Assembly (NCBI RefSeq): GCF_001625305.1
Contig: NW_017802392.1
Span: 1 to 64,000, forward strand
DNA length: 64,000 bases
Direction of reading: 5' to 3'
From: Branchiostoma belcheri
Lineage: Eukaryota; Chordata; Leptocardii; Amphioxiformes; Branchiostomatidae
A program made the position numbers and the translations under genes. This document shows positions 11,757 through 23,274 of the stretch, in pieces (position 1 is the first letter of the stretch; every line of letters begins with the position of its first letter). Under the pieces are notes generated by a model that ran no database searches, was not told the DNA's origin, and worked only from the letters and a program-made list of their open reading frames with translations.

Positions 11757-14700
11757 GTAATTATCCTCTAAGTTTATTACCTCCTGGTAGGGATGTATCC
11801 CGTGCACGGAGGTTTTGTGGGGGAAGATGAAAATTACGTTCGCAGCCGTTTCTCGCGTTTGGGTGGACGGATATGTCTGGGACTTGGTGTACGTTTTGCT
11901 ATTGGGCTGTAGATGGTGCACGTTGTTTTGGTTTTTTAGCATGTGTGTTTTAGTGCGTGAAAATTATGCGTTTTGAGAGCGTATGGACACCCCTTGTGTG
12001 TGAAAGTGGTTTTGTCTTTTGATTTTCGGCGTGTATTAAGTGTCGCAGGCGTCGTCCACATCTGGTGAGAGGGGTGTCAGGTATCGAGGAAAGAAATATT
12101 ATCGCAGTTGTTTCTCGCGTTGGGGTAGACGGGACCCATGGAAATCCAGCTCAGTACGCTGACTTCCGGGTACCGCGGGTTATTTTTATCTGGCTCGAAC
12201 ATCAAAAAGGGCGCATAGAAATTGTCCCGAAACGGTGTACACAATCTACGTTAGGTAATGTACAATCCCTATCACCTGGCGCTGAAACGTCGCTCATGAC
12301 AGCACCGGAGCTCATGTTTTGCCCCCAACAGTTGAGGAAAGTCCTTTTCTTCCTAGTTGTTACAGTTTTCCCATCTATCATTGCAGTGGTTTGATTAAAA
12401 GTTCAAAATTCAATGTTTAAATTTTAACCCAGCCTTTTGTGTTGACTTCATGGCTCATTTTGTAGCATTTAAGCCTATAATAGGATGCCTAGACCTGTTT
12501 TTATTTTTATTTTTTTTCGCCCTGTCGCTTCATATTTTTTCTGAAAAAATCCGAGAACCAACAAATTAAATTGGTGTGGCCTAAGTAACTAAAAACATGA
12601 CTGATCACATTCCAGTTGATGTGGCTGACTACTTCGACCAAGTCATCGAGAACGTGAGCTACAAGTGGGAAGACTTGGCCCGGAAACTTGGGTTCAAACG
12701 AGGAGAGATCAAATCAATCGATGAAATGTGTCGGAACCCTGATGCCAGGTGCAGGGAAATGCTTGAAAGGTGGCAAGGAAGAAACGCAGATGGTGCAACC
12801 CTACAAGTTTTGAAGCAAGCCCTCATCGACATTGGCGAACGGCTGAGAGCAGAGAGCTTGAAGTTGAAAGGTAGGTGTGTCTGTAATCTTGAAGACGTGT
12901 CGACAATGCCCTCATGATTCTAAACCAAAAACTAGATCTAAGAACACAGACACATTTTCAGTTCAGTTGAGTTCAATTCAATTCTTTATCAAAACAACTC
13001 ACTGACATGTGTCTGAGTTGTGTTGTTCTTACCAACAGTAGGCACTTCATCTATTCTGATCTCATCCTATATCCACTTCAGTTAATTACCTCCGGGTAGG
13101 GATGTATCCCGTGCACGGAGGTTTTGTGGGGGAAGATGAAAATTACGTTCGCAGCCGTTTCTCGCGTTTGGGTGGACGGATATGTCTGGGACTTGGTATA
13201 CATTTTGCTATTGGGCTGTAGATGGTGCACGTTGTTTTGTTTTTTTAGCATGTGTGTTTTAGTGCGTGAAAATTATGCGTTTTGAGAGCGTATGGACACC
13301 CCTTGTGTGTGAAAGTGGTTTTGTCTTTTGATTTTCGGCGTGTATTAAGTGTCGCAGGCGTCGTCCACATCTGGTGAGAGGGGTGTCAGGTATCGAGGAA
13401 AGAAATATTATCGCAGTTGTGTCTCGCGTTGGGGTAGACGGGACCCATGGAAATCCAGCTCGGTACGCTGACTTCCGGGTACCGCGGGTTATTTTTATCT
13501 GGCTCGAACATCAAAAAGGGCGCATAGAAATTGTCCCGAAACGGTGTACACAATCTACGTTAGGTAATGTACAATCCCTATCACCTGGCGCTGAAACGTC
13601 GCTCATGACAGCACCGGAGTGAAAACATGACAACGAGAAATGACAATCATCACACAAGGTCTCTGCAATACGCTGGTCAACTATGCTGGACACTGAGCGG
13701 GGCGCTCTCGCTGCTACATCTGGAAACAACGAACACTGCCCCGGAAACGCCGGCAGGCCGGCCGTGTCTGAAACAGGGCTGCTATTCACACTGATATCTA
13801 AACAAACACATGGCGGCACGACCTGGATCTGAGAAACACTCTCACCATTCTGTAACTCGTGAGCATCTGTAGTACTAGTATACGAAAGCGCCGACTGTCG
13901 GTCGGAACCGGTCAAATCTAACAAACCATCATGTCTACCAAATATATCACCGCCACTGGTGCTAACCGTGGCAAATATGTCGCTGTTCTTAGCTGCCTGC
14001 CGCGGTTTGGTACCGGTTAAATCTAACAGGAATCAATGAAACCTTGCTGATTGCGATTTGTTTTCGAAAATATTATTTTGTCTCATGTTTGTAAGGTTCG
14101 CTCAAAATGAGGTTCTAAGTTTCAACCGTAACATGAAAGATATGAACACGCTTCTGTGCATGTTTTGATGTGTTTTTTTTGACGTGATTTGAACTAGTGT
14201 GGGATAAGTGGGGAGGGATGGCAGCCGCGGGGGGAAGCGTAGCGGCTTGATAAATTTTCGAGAGCAAGTTCCGTGCACTGGAGTTGATTTCTCACGCGGC
14301 CGTTTGTGTAGGTGTTTGTTTACATTATCGCTGGTCGCTGAGGGTCAGGCAGCCAGATTCGCCACGGGATGCCCCTGTCCTTTCTATTTTTGGGCTCCAG
14401 TCGGCTAGGGGGGATTAGTGATTTCACAGATCATTTAGCCAATTACAAACATTTCGAAACTTTTGGAAAAAATGGTATTCGCGTGAACACGCACACACCC
14501 AGACACCATTCACTAATTTAAAGAACAGTCCCAACATGCACCCAACATTCTGCAACATACATTACAATACCCGGAGGTACAAAATCTACGATTTTCCTTG
14601 TTTTTTCTTGTTTTTCTGTGGTTTCTTCTAGTATTGCCATTAAGCCATTATCAATTTGATCCTTCTTCATTTTTCTAAATTAAAAGTCAAGAACATTCAG

Positions 14701-16740
14701 GTTCTGAATCAACTCCAGAATGAAAAGACATGTTTTTTAAGCACTAACAGTTGAAGTCTTTGTCTTCCTATATATGCTGCTCTTTTTCCATTTATCAATG
14801 TGGTGATTGATTCAAAGGTCAACATTCTTGGCATGAATCATAAACCAGCCTGATATGATGACTTTATGGCTCCTATGGCATTTTCTGCATAAAACCAAGC
14901 ACTACCAAATCAATTTAATGTGGCCTTAACTTTGAAAACTGTACATTCTAAAAAAAGAAGGAATCAATAAAAAGTGAAGGTGAGAAAATGAGTTGAAAAA
15001 GAAACATTTTAAATCTTGCATATTCTCAACCTATTGATTAGTTTTTAGGTCATGATATTATATTCTTTTCAACTCATTTTCTTACCACTTTTTTTATTGT
15101 ATACAATGCCTGATTTAAAAGAATTGATACATTAATTTTGCACCATCTATTTCCTAGAGTTTGGTATGCAGCACACCTCAATTGGGCAGCAGAGGGAGGA
15201 AAAAGAAAGCAGACAGAAAGAGTGTAAGTGGTCAAACTACATTATGCTTCTGAACAGCTTTCCTAAAATTGTTATGTAATTGTCATTCCCCCACTTAAGC
15301 TTTCATCAAGCTAACCTGAAGATTGTAAGATACCACATTGTAATTGTTTAATGAAACCATGCCATTCTTGTTGAAAAAGTACTTTTGAAATGTAATTTGG
15401 GTTGGGGAGAATATTAATAATGATATACACATTATGGTTGCTGTGTCCATTTGCAAACATGTAATTGAAGAGAACATGCATGATGGGGGCTTCTTGATAG
15501 CTGTAACATATAATGAGATATGCAGAGGTGAACATAAGCAAATTAAGTTAAATCACAAGATATTTAACAATACAAAATGTAACTGGTGATGGGGTTGTGG
15601 AACCTTAGTTCACCCTTTGTTTGAAGAGTAAAGCTTTACATGTTAGAAACAGTTAATAGTAAAAAAAATGTCTAACTTCCCTCACCATGGTAACTTCAAC
15701 CATTTTGTCTTCTAGATCCTTCTCCACTGCCCATTGTAGTGGAAATACTTGCACAAGTGTCACCAAGTGTTGCAACCCCACAACAACTATTAAGCTTTGC
15801 TCGTGCAAGGACGACACTTGTTGATCTCACAACTGTGACAGATGATACCCACCGTCTGTTGGAACAGGTAAAGCCTAACACAAAAACCATAAAAGACTTA
15901 CTCGACATTACAAAAGCAATCAAGGAACTGGAAAAAATTGGTGGTATGAGTGTCCGTAGTGTCAAACCAGGCAGCCTAGTGTTCTTCCTGCAATGTGCAG
16001 ACTTGGCCGGGTTGGGACAACTGTGGTTCATGTACAAAAGTGGAGAACTGGACAACCTGCTACATGATAGCTTGATAAGTGAGGAAACCCTACAGCAACT
16101 GTCTGCTGAGAGTATCACCGTGAAAGCCACCATCAAAGTACAGGACTTTAGGAAGGTTCTGGTCTACCTCCTCACCACACCTCTTGTCAAAGGTAATTTT
16201 CAAATTGCTGACCACTTTAATTTAGTTACATAATACATGTATATAATACTTACAATGCGACAGAGATACATTTTACAATAATAAATGTAACATAAAATCA
16301 ACATTTCAGCAATTCAACATTTGCAAGCAAAGGTAGAATATTTCACTCACATCCCTCCTCCATGCAAAAATTCATATATATCAGGACCAAAAATATACAT
16401 TATTTACTTGAAAATTAAACAAAAAGTAAAACAATATTATACATACCAACCAACAAAACAATATAACTACTATAAAATCACTTAATCATATCAAGTCAGC
16501 GAATTAATGAACACCCCCTGTATTTGATGTTAATACATGTAGGTCAATCCATAGCGAGGCTACCTCTGGAGTGCCCCCTTTATCAACCACACAGCCGCAC
16601 CATTAGCAATGTGCTGGAGGTACTTCATCTTGATGACAAAAACCTGCCAAGACCTTCAGGAAAACAGCACAGCCAGGAATCTGTACAGCTAGAGGGCAGC
16701 AGTGATGTTCCTGTGGCCAGCCTTGACATATTGCAAACAG
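11499..16740 (+). CDS. Five-exon Death-domain module (gene or 5' part of the RNF213-like gene)
   Basis: Exons 11499-11756, 12616-12870, 15158-15223, 15716-16192 and 16543-16740 read as one open frame of about 418 residues: Death domain, Death domain, charged linker, alpha/beta module, tail. Every exon starts and ends in phase 1, the pattern of shuffled metazoan domains. Death domains are six-helix adaptors of apoptosis and NF-kB signalling. No start codon exon is found upstream (low-complexity DNA and a gap lie there) and no stop or polyadenylation signal ends the module. The last exon leaves one base that fits the next exon at 24509, so it probably continues into the RNF213-like exons. A separate gene with an unseen last exon is the alternative. 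Confidence 0.7.
11777..12310. mobile_element. TACCTCCGGG-type element, copy D1 (shortened)
   Basis: About 534 bases almost identical to 13085-13619, starting TTACCTCCTGGTAGGGATG and ending GACAGCACCGGAG. It lies inside the intron, starting 20 bases after the Death domain 1 donor. Confidence 0.8.
12311..12590. repeat. Interspersed repeat S, copy 1
   Basis: Shares blocks such as TCTATCATTGCAGTGGTTTGATT, GGATGCCTAGACCTG and AACAAATTAAATTGGTGTGG with 14745-14935, 51250-51465 and, in part, 45263-45345. Class unknown, perhaps a SINE-like sequence. It abuts the Death domain 2 acceptor. Confidence 0.6.
12616..12870 (+). CDS. Exon: Death domain 2
   Basis: Acceptor CACATTCCAG, donor GAAAG|GTAGGT, phase 1 to 1, 255 nt. 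It encodes YKWEDLARKLGFKRGEI, MLERWQGRN and GATLQVLKQAL, a clear second Death domain of about 85 residues that differs well from the first. A repeat copy (12311-12590) ends just before the acceptor. An upstream ATG at 12597 lies in frame but before the acceptor, so it could start a transcript made from this exon. Confidence 0.85.
13084..14580. mobile_element. TACCTCCGGG-type element, copy D2 (full length)
   Basis: Inverted ends AATTACCTCCGGGTAGG (left) and AATACCCGGAGGTAC (right), 1.5 kb. Its first 536 bases match copy D1. Short GC-rich frames inside have no family match. Probably a non-autonomous DNA transposon. Confidence 0.7.
14745..14935. repeat. Interspersed repeat S, copy 2
   Basis: Diverged copy of the sequence at 12311-12590: TTTATCAATGTGGTGATTGATT, AACCAGCCTGATATG, AATTTAATGTGGCCTTAA. 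Confidence 0.5.
15158..15223 (+). CDS. Exon: short charged linker
   Basis: 66 nt between TATTTCCTAG and the consensus-like donor AGT|GTAAGT. In the phase set by its neighbours it reads 22 residues, rich in Gln, Arg, Glu and Lys, with no stop. Support is splice signals plus phase 1-1 compatibility only, so it may be optional in the transcript. Confidence 0.55.
15716..16192 (+). CDS. Exon: alpha/beta module, faintly like the TRADD N-domain
   Basis: Acceptor TCTTCTAG, donor AAAG|GTAATT, phase 1 to 1, 159 codons. The first half is helical (LLSFARARTTLVDLTTVTDD). The second half runs strand-helix-strand: VKPGSLVFFLQC, LWFMYKSGELDNLLHDSL, then ITVKATIKV and DFRKVLVYLL. The order strand-Cys, aromatic-Tyr-x-x-Gly-x-Leu helix, strand recalls the N-domain of TRADD. 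That is my inference from pattern only. It could equally be an unnamed domain that accompanies lancelet Death domains. Confidence 0.78.
16543..16740 (+). CDS. Exon: unstructured tail after the alpha/beta module
   Basis: Acceptor ACATGTAG, donor ACAG|GTAAGG, phase 1 to 1, 198 nt. It begins QSIARLPLECPLY and continues Ser/Gln-rich with no recognised fold. Joined to the next supported acceptor (24508) it reads [11 protein letters not shown] without a stop, which supports the fusion model. No stop codon or poly(A) signal follows before the intron sequence begins. Confidence 0.65.
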
Positions 16741-17712
16741 GTAAGGGAAACAGTGTTCTAATATTGACAAAAGACACTTTTATCCAACAGTGTGTGCTGC
16801 AAACATTATCAGAAATGGACATCTTAAAATTTGTGCATTGATTTTATTTTTTGCATGAATATTCTGATCACTGCAAATTAATCATAAATCCTCATCAGGG
16901 TTTTTTCTAGAAAAATTTAGCATGAGGGAGCAGATCGCAAGCATGGCATGGGAGCAAAACGACCAAGGGGGATTTTTTATGAGAGTAACATACTATTAGT
17001 TTGTAATGCTAGAATGCATTGTTGTATAATTGTTTTTACATCTTTACTTTAAAAAGATCATTTTGAGCAAGACTGAATTGTGTGTAAGTAGCCACTTAGG
17101 GTTCAATCTGAAAATTGATATGAGGGAGCTGGCTGGTTACATGAGGGAGCAGCGCCCTTAGAACATGGCCACATTTCCTCAGCCAATCAGGAGCCTGTAT
17201 TTCTAAAATGTGACTAAAATCCACATAAACTCGCTCCACCCATCCTTTAACTATTACATAACAAGTGATTAACAACTTGTGAAGTGTATAAAGCTTCACT
17301 TTCATGTAGATCACAAACCAGGATGCTAACCTGTAATCATGACATGACATTGTATTATTGTCGCATTAAAACAAGCAATGTCAATTCTATCCTTATGTTT
17401 AACAAGGAGAGAGGGTGCACACTCCACCATCCCTACAGAACTTTCGAACCGAATTGCCTGTGGACAAAAACCTGACGGTACTACGGAAATTGCGTAGGAA
17501 GAGATGTAAGTATGTAAGAGAACAGTATGCTTGATTTCTGCAAATCAGACTGCTTTGATGTACATTCAAGAGTACGTTCAGATCATATGTTACCTTGAGT
17601 TGAGGGTGGGTGTAGGATCTGAACATACATTCTTGACATTCGGGTTTTTGCCTGTGTGAAAATTGGGGTCCACGGAACACTAACAGTTGCAAGTCCCAGG
17701 AAACAGTGATGT
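16741..17712. other. Intronic or intergenic, nothing recognised
   Basis: A short repeated phrase (ATGAGGGAGC) occurs three times near 16920-17150. No exon with matched splice sites found. Confidence 0.4.
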
Positions 17713-17866
17713 AGCCTCTACCAGGCTTTTGAAGGTGGCTGGAAAGAGCAGAAATTGGCCAAATAGAGATAACATGTCAGGGGAGTTGAATGCTAATACC
17801 ATAGAGTACAACTGGCATATTATCTCTCTACCCGTTAGCCAAATTCTCCCAAAGCCTGGAAGAGGC
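17713..17866. repeat. Foldback MITE, copy M2
   Basis: GCCTCTACCAGGCTTTTGAAGG at the left and AAAGCCTGGAAGAGGC at the right fold on each other. Close relative of 9065-9235. Confidence 0.7.
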
Positions 17867-19149
17867 AAAACAGTCATGGTCTGCTGAGAGGAGTGATGTA
17901 GCAGGAAGTGGTCAGAAAACCACAGAGCTTTCCAAGTATTAGGGGAAAGAAGTGGGAAAGGATTGAAAACAGCAAAGACAGGAGGTGACAAGTTAGGCAC
18001 ACCCCCGGAAGGGAGAAGTATGCAGAAAGGAAATGTCTAATGGACTTAAGATGGGAAATATTAGTATCTTAGGTCATACCTGATTCACACACGGGTAAAA
18101 ACCTGAAGGTTTAATTGAAAATTGATTCACTGCGCTCTTTTACCCCTAGCCTACCGTAGAGAATTATTTGTTCTTTTTGTTTAAGTGCTTCTTAGGCCAA
18201 TATGATCTTGATCTAAGATCTAACTCCCACGCCAAGCTCCAACCCAAAAAATGTTTAACAACTACTTCAGGACAATTTATAAATGGATTCAACTGTCATT
18301 TTTTAGCCAAATGAGCTGGAATTTTGCATGGAGGTAGAGTGGGCCAATACTCCCAGGCGTTTTTTTCATTTTTTTGATACATACCTTTGAAAACTTCTTA
18401 TGAAGGTTTTTTTGGGGCATTTTTTGACTAAAAATGGATTTTCGGATCCTGAGCCATGGTATTACATGTACAACCAAATGATCTGAAATTCGGTATAATG
18501 GTACCTTGAACGTGTGTCTACAAAACAGCAGTCACATATTTGGCATACACCACTTCCAAATGACTCATTTGGTGGACTTTAATGGCTCTTTTCAGCCAAA
18601 AAAGGGCCAAAAGTGCTACCCATTCCACGTTTGATGTAAAGAATGGCCCGTTCCATCTGCCGTTGGCCATCAAACACATCGAACATTGCGGGTTACCTGG
18701 GGTCACGTTGCACGTAAATCGTGCGCAATGACCCACACATTCAATTTTATGTGCCTTAATAATCATTCCTCATCTACAATCACGACGATTCAATATGCCA
18801 ACCATCCTAATCCTGGGTACCGCAAAGTGTTTCGGAAGGTATGTGTTGCCCCTTGAAAATACAGTACCAGAGACAAACAGACATGTGATTCGTAAAATAA
18901 CTTTGTGGTTTATCCATGTGTCGACTGTGTGATGCAAATTGTTTTATCTATTATCTGCTATTCTAAAATTACGTTACTTCTAGCGGAAAATTGTGTAATA
19001 TGTCAACAAAGTGTAACAGTGGGGTTCATTTTGTACATTTTGTACCAGCAGTGGAGGCCTACCGCCCTCACAGGACATCATGCGATGTCACGAAACAAGA
19101 AATGTCTGCCGTAGAAGAAATATTATGCCTCAAATTCACGGCGGGTTTG
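17867..19149. other. No gene seen
   Basis: Only shadow frames. No repeat partner inside the window noticed. Confidence 0.4.
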
Positions 19150-20123
19150 CCAAAGGAAAAATTATTATATTATGAAAAACTTAAACTGTTCTCCAACTCA
19201 AAATTTGACTCACCAGAAATTTTCGACTGAATCACTCAGTCTTCCTCAGCTATCTGACCCAAATGCTGTGGACACGTGATTTTTCCCACGTGTGACGTCA
19301 GCAAAGGGTCAAAGGTTGTCTGAAGTCAATATCCCCCTGTCCCGGTTGAGCGATGGTTGAAGTGCCCTGATTTATATGGCCTCTTTTATGCCTCTCTTGA
19401 AGTAATCCTGTTCGGTATCCAAGATTCTGACTCCCTCTAGATCCACTGTGTGTCCCGATGAGTGGATGTGCTGTCACAGTGACACCTCAGATGCAACAGA
19501 ACTGGGTCGTCTATGTTCTAGAAACCTGGTTTTTAGTGAGCGCTCAGTTTCCCCGATATAAGTTTCCCGACAGGGGCCTCTGTTGGTGTTTCCCTGGCAA
19601 CTTATGTGGTAGATAACCCCACACTTGTCTTCCTTGGGAGTTTTGTCCTTAGGTGCCACAAGGAGCTGTCTTAACGTACGATGAGGTCTAAAACAGGTAC
19701 TCACTCCATGTGCAGCAAAGATTCTATGTATACTACTGGGGCTCAGAAACACCCTTTACGTATGGGAGGACTACAAGTGTTTTTCTGTTTTTCCCTCCCG
19801 TTCCCTGACTATCGTGGGGTTTTGACCGGGGTTGTCTAGGCTCGGAGGCTTTCTTAATGAGCCACTGAGGGTAGCCACACTTCTTTAGGGCTTCTGTGAA
19901 GTGATCGATCTCGGCGATTCTATCCGCAGGATCACTGATGATGGTATTAGCTCTATGTAAGAGGGTCTTGATCACTCCCAATTTGTGGTCCAATGGATGG
20001 TTTGAGAAAAAATTTAGATATTGGTCCATGTGTGTCGCCTTACGGTATATGTTCACCCGCAGGCGACGAGTGAAAATAACTTCAATAAATGAACATATTT
20101 CTTCTGAGTACAGTCAATATTGA
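19150..20123 (-). mobile_element. Penelope-like element fragment (RT C-terminus and GIY-YIG endonuclease)
   Basis: On the minus strand, NIYRKATHMDQYLNFFSNHP with HKLGVIKTLLHRA is the C-terminal part of a Penelope-type reverse transcriptase. Downstream, CGVIYHISCQG and CRETYIGETERSLKTRFLEH form the GIY-YIG endonuclease, followed by FKRGIKEAI typical of its end. 5'-truncated and broken, no longer coding in one frame. Lies between the Death-domain and RNF213 exons. Confidence 0.88.
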
Positions 20124-20439
20124 CACCAACAAAAAAACTCGAGTGACGCGCGGTAAGAAAATTGTACGTAACTCCCGGCGCAAGCGAGTGACGGCTCACT
20201 TTATAAACTCCCGACGCAATGACTCATGTCATGGCGACTGAATGGTTCACCAGCTGAGGACTTTCCACAACCATGATGATATTAATAAAGGAATATATTA
20301 TAGATATATCATGTTGAAATGAATTGAATAATTGTAATACTAGTACATGGTTCTATTAAATAGCGGTAGCTTTGTTTCTTATTTTGACGCGGGGAAACTG
20401 TCAAAAGATCATTTTGACAGGGGGAAACTGTCAAAAGAT

Positions 20440-20706
20440 TGAGGGAACACAAACCGATATCAGCGCACTTCCAGGTGCAGTATGCCAAAACTTCTTGACG
20501 ATTTGTATAGACCCGGACTTTTGCGTGGGAGGAGATGGACTGAAATATGCTGTATTTGCCTCCCAAGCAAATGTTGGCCTCTCTAGTTTTAACAAGGCTG
20601 AGGCAATAAAAATCATTGCCAAGGCGACGATTGAAAGATATAATATTATTTCATGTGGTGGAGCTAGCAATCTACATTACAGAAAAACAGACTTCCCTAT
20701 CTTATA
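20440..20706 (+). other. Unrecognised open frame
   Basis: About 88 codons (…ALPGAVCQNFLTICIDPDFC… KYAVFASQANVGLSSFNKAE…) with fairly protein-like composition. Just before it the unit GGGGAAACTGTCAAAAGAT is tandemly doubled (20391-20440). No convincing acceptor and donor in the phase the host gene would need, so not included in the gene. Could be a transposon relic. Confidence 0.3.
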
Positions 20707-20829
20707 AACACATGCATGTAGTGAAATTTACAGGATGGGTGGAGGAGGTGTGGGGCAATATACCAAATACACGTATAGAAGGAATCAGCCGTTCTTCCCC
20801 AGCAATATAAATTTCATGATGACATACTT

Positions 20830-21139
20830 ACTTACTTTACTTTGGTAAGTGAGACTTTTGTCGAGTTCCCACTCAAACCAAACTTAAAACCATCCTCCAC
20901 TTCACTCTATCCTCCACCAGAGACTGGATTTTACGTCTGGTCTGAAGTTGTTACTCCTAGGACTTTTTTTTACCTTTTGTGGGTTCCAAAAAGACGGATA
21001 ATTTCCTTTGTCTTTGGCCAAAGACAGCTGTGCTCTCTGTCCATGGTGTGGGGAGAAGACAGATGACCAGTAATTAATCATGCCAGGCAGCTGGATGGGT
21101 GGCACGTGGGCACCCGGTGTAAGTTACCTGCTTGATCCA
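20830..21139. other. No gene seen
   Basis: Possible further 5' part of the LINE that follows, too diverged to claim. Confidence 0.3.
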
Positions 21140-21480
21140 AAAACCACATGGCCGAAGGTTACCTCAGAACCAATTCCCTAGGGAATGCATTCGTGCAATT
21201 TTTGAAATTCTTTCAAAGCGATCGTAGTACTTGCACAAATGCCTCCGCCCCAAAGGCGTCGCCAAAAATTACTTCTTTCACAGAATTGTACACACTTGGA
21301 ATAACCTGCCCGTTAATACTAGACTCTTAAAATCTAGCCCCACTACCTCCTTCTTCACCTTTAAAAAAGCTATACTTGATCATTATAATTCTCTTATATA
21401 CAGCAAATTTGACCCTTAGGCTAATAACATCTGCACATGGATCAACCACTGCCAATGCCAAAATTATACCTCATTTTAAA
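21140..21480 (+). mobile_element. LINE 3' end (CR1/Jockey-like), 5'-truncated
   Basis: The frame YFFHRIVHTWNNLPVNTRLL, then FFTFKKAILDHYNSL, is the usual C-terminal tail of CR1/Jockey-type LINE polyproteins (…F…RVV..WN.LP…). Two frames are needed to read it, and a stop follows KFDP, so it is a dead copy. Confidence 0.7.
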
Positions 21481-21521
21481 TCGGTAATTCAGTCATTCTT
21501 TATACTTTTTTCAAATTGTTA

Positions 21522-23168
21522 TTATTACTCCGTGAAGGAGGTCAGGACCTCCGGACGGAGTGTTGTGAACGGCTGATTTTTCATGTTCGCAGTCAAAACA
21601 CTGGGTTCTCTTTGTGTAATCGGCACGCAATTTTATACGCCGTTTGCGGGCATGCCCGTGTTGATGCATGAATGTACGTGTATTTTTGCCGTTGCTGCTT
21701 TCGCGGTCAATGTAATATTGCAGACGCACCCCTACAATTACGAGGCGAATTGGAATGGTCCAGAAAAACGCGTTGTTTGGAATAGCAGTGGGGGGGTGGA
21801 ACTTCATGCAGATACGGGGTGGTTTTGATAATTAGTGGTTCCAGATGTTTTTGCCCATGCTTAAGAGATGCCAAGTTTTTTTGAAGATGTTCGCAGCCAA
21901 AACGCATTCTTCCGTACGTCGCATTTCTGTGTAATTTCGCATGTGGTGTGGCATTATGGCATTTCTGTGTAATTTCGCATGTGGTGTGGCATTATGTCCT
22001 TTTATTTTTACCGTAGCTGTTTTGATATTGGAGTAAATGGTTATTTTCGAAACATCCCCATGTTGTTGAAATGTTGTCGCCCGTGCGACCGGTAGTACTA
22101 GAGTATTACTCTCGCGGTCAGGCTGATGGGGACGGAAATGTGGGGTGGTCAGAGGTCATCATTATGAAATGTGAATACCGATGACGTAATCCTATCGATT
22201 TCAAACTGGTCGGGTGTGGCGACCTAGTGGCGGCGTGTATTTAGTCACGTAGCAACTGGCCGGTCGTCCTAGCAACGAGCATGCTGGCCGCTCCATAGTG
22301 TTAGTGGAGCAGCTCTCTGTATTAAAACATGGCCAATATTTTTGCGCAACCCATCAATGTGTTCTGCCTCGTGGTTGGATATGGTCTGGGGCTGGTAAAC
22401 CGCACATAGATCGGATAATTGTATGATTTGCTAGTTGTATTTAAAGCGCGTCTTGTAGTATGAGTCGGTATAGGAAGAAGTAGCCTGTGTTACACAATCA
22501 TGCTTTCGGTCGGAGGTTAATGACCCCCACCCCAGCAACTTCGGCGCCAGGAGCGCGATTAGTCAGGCTAAGGAAGAAGCACGCTCGAAAACACGTTTTA
22601 TGGGTGTAACGTGCCCTTATAATTTAACTGCACCTGTTCTGTTGTCTTTCTAGTAGTAGACATAAGCGGTAACTGGTGATATGGCTGTTTTATATTATGA
22701 CCAGTTGCGGATGATTGATACAGGAAATGCGGGCTGTGATGAAAGTGTTCATTGATGTGCGACTGTTACTAATTGCAGGGACTGCGCTAATGCCGACTGG
22801 TTGTGGCTTGGCCAGTCGCGCTGTCCTGATACACCGCGAATGTTGGGCATTATGCGAGTGTTCCCTGTAGACAGTCCTGGAGTCATTTTTTCGCACATTC
22901 GCACATTCCAGCAGCCAAACCAAAATACGTGATGTACTGGGGGCAATCATGATTTCGGCCGGAGGTTAATGACCCCGACCCCGGCAACACCATTGACAAG
23001 ACAACAATAGAAAAATGCAGCCAGCGAACCAGCAAGGTAACACCAGGGTCAGCAACACGCTTCCAATCAGAAAGTATCACACCTCACAGAGAATTGTCGC
23101 CAATGGCTACTTCTCTTTGTTGCAATATATAAAACTTCACGGAGGGTTGTCGCCTATGGCTTTTTGTT
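21522..23168 (+). mobile_element. Hairpin-ended repeat, copy R2 (longest)
   Basis: Begins TTATTACTCCGTGAAGGAGG with a strong hairpin (CTCCG…GGAGGTC-AG-GACCTCC…CGGAG) and ends CTTCACGGAGGGTTGTCGCCTATGGC. At the 3' end a 53-base unit is doubled. Extra DNA at about 22080-22700 makes it longer than other copies. Non-coding. Confidence 0.72.
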
Positions 23169-23274
23169 ATTATCTGTACTTACTACATGTATTGGTATGG
23201 TTTCAATTATTGTTTCAATTGTTGTTTCAATTATTGTTATTTAAGTCTTTGTGTGACTTTATCATACGTTACTT

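Noticed and set aside
13511-13924. 137-codon minus-strand frame in element D2
   Set aside because: No recognisable domain, and the frame is absent from the shortened copy D1.
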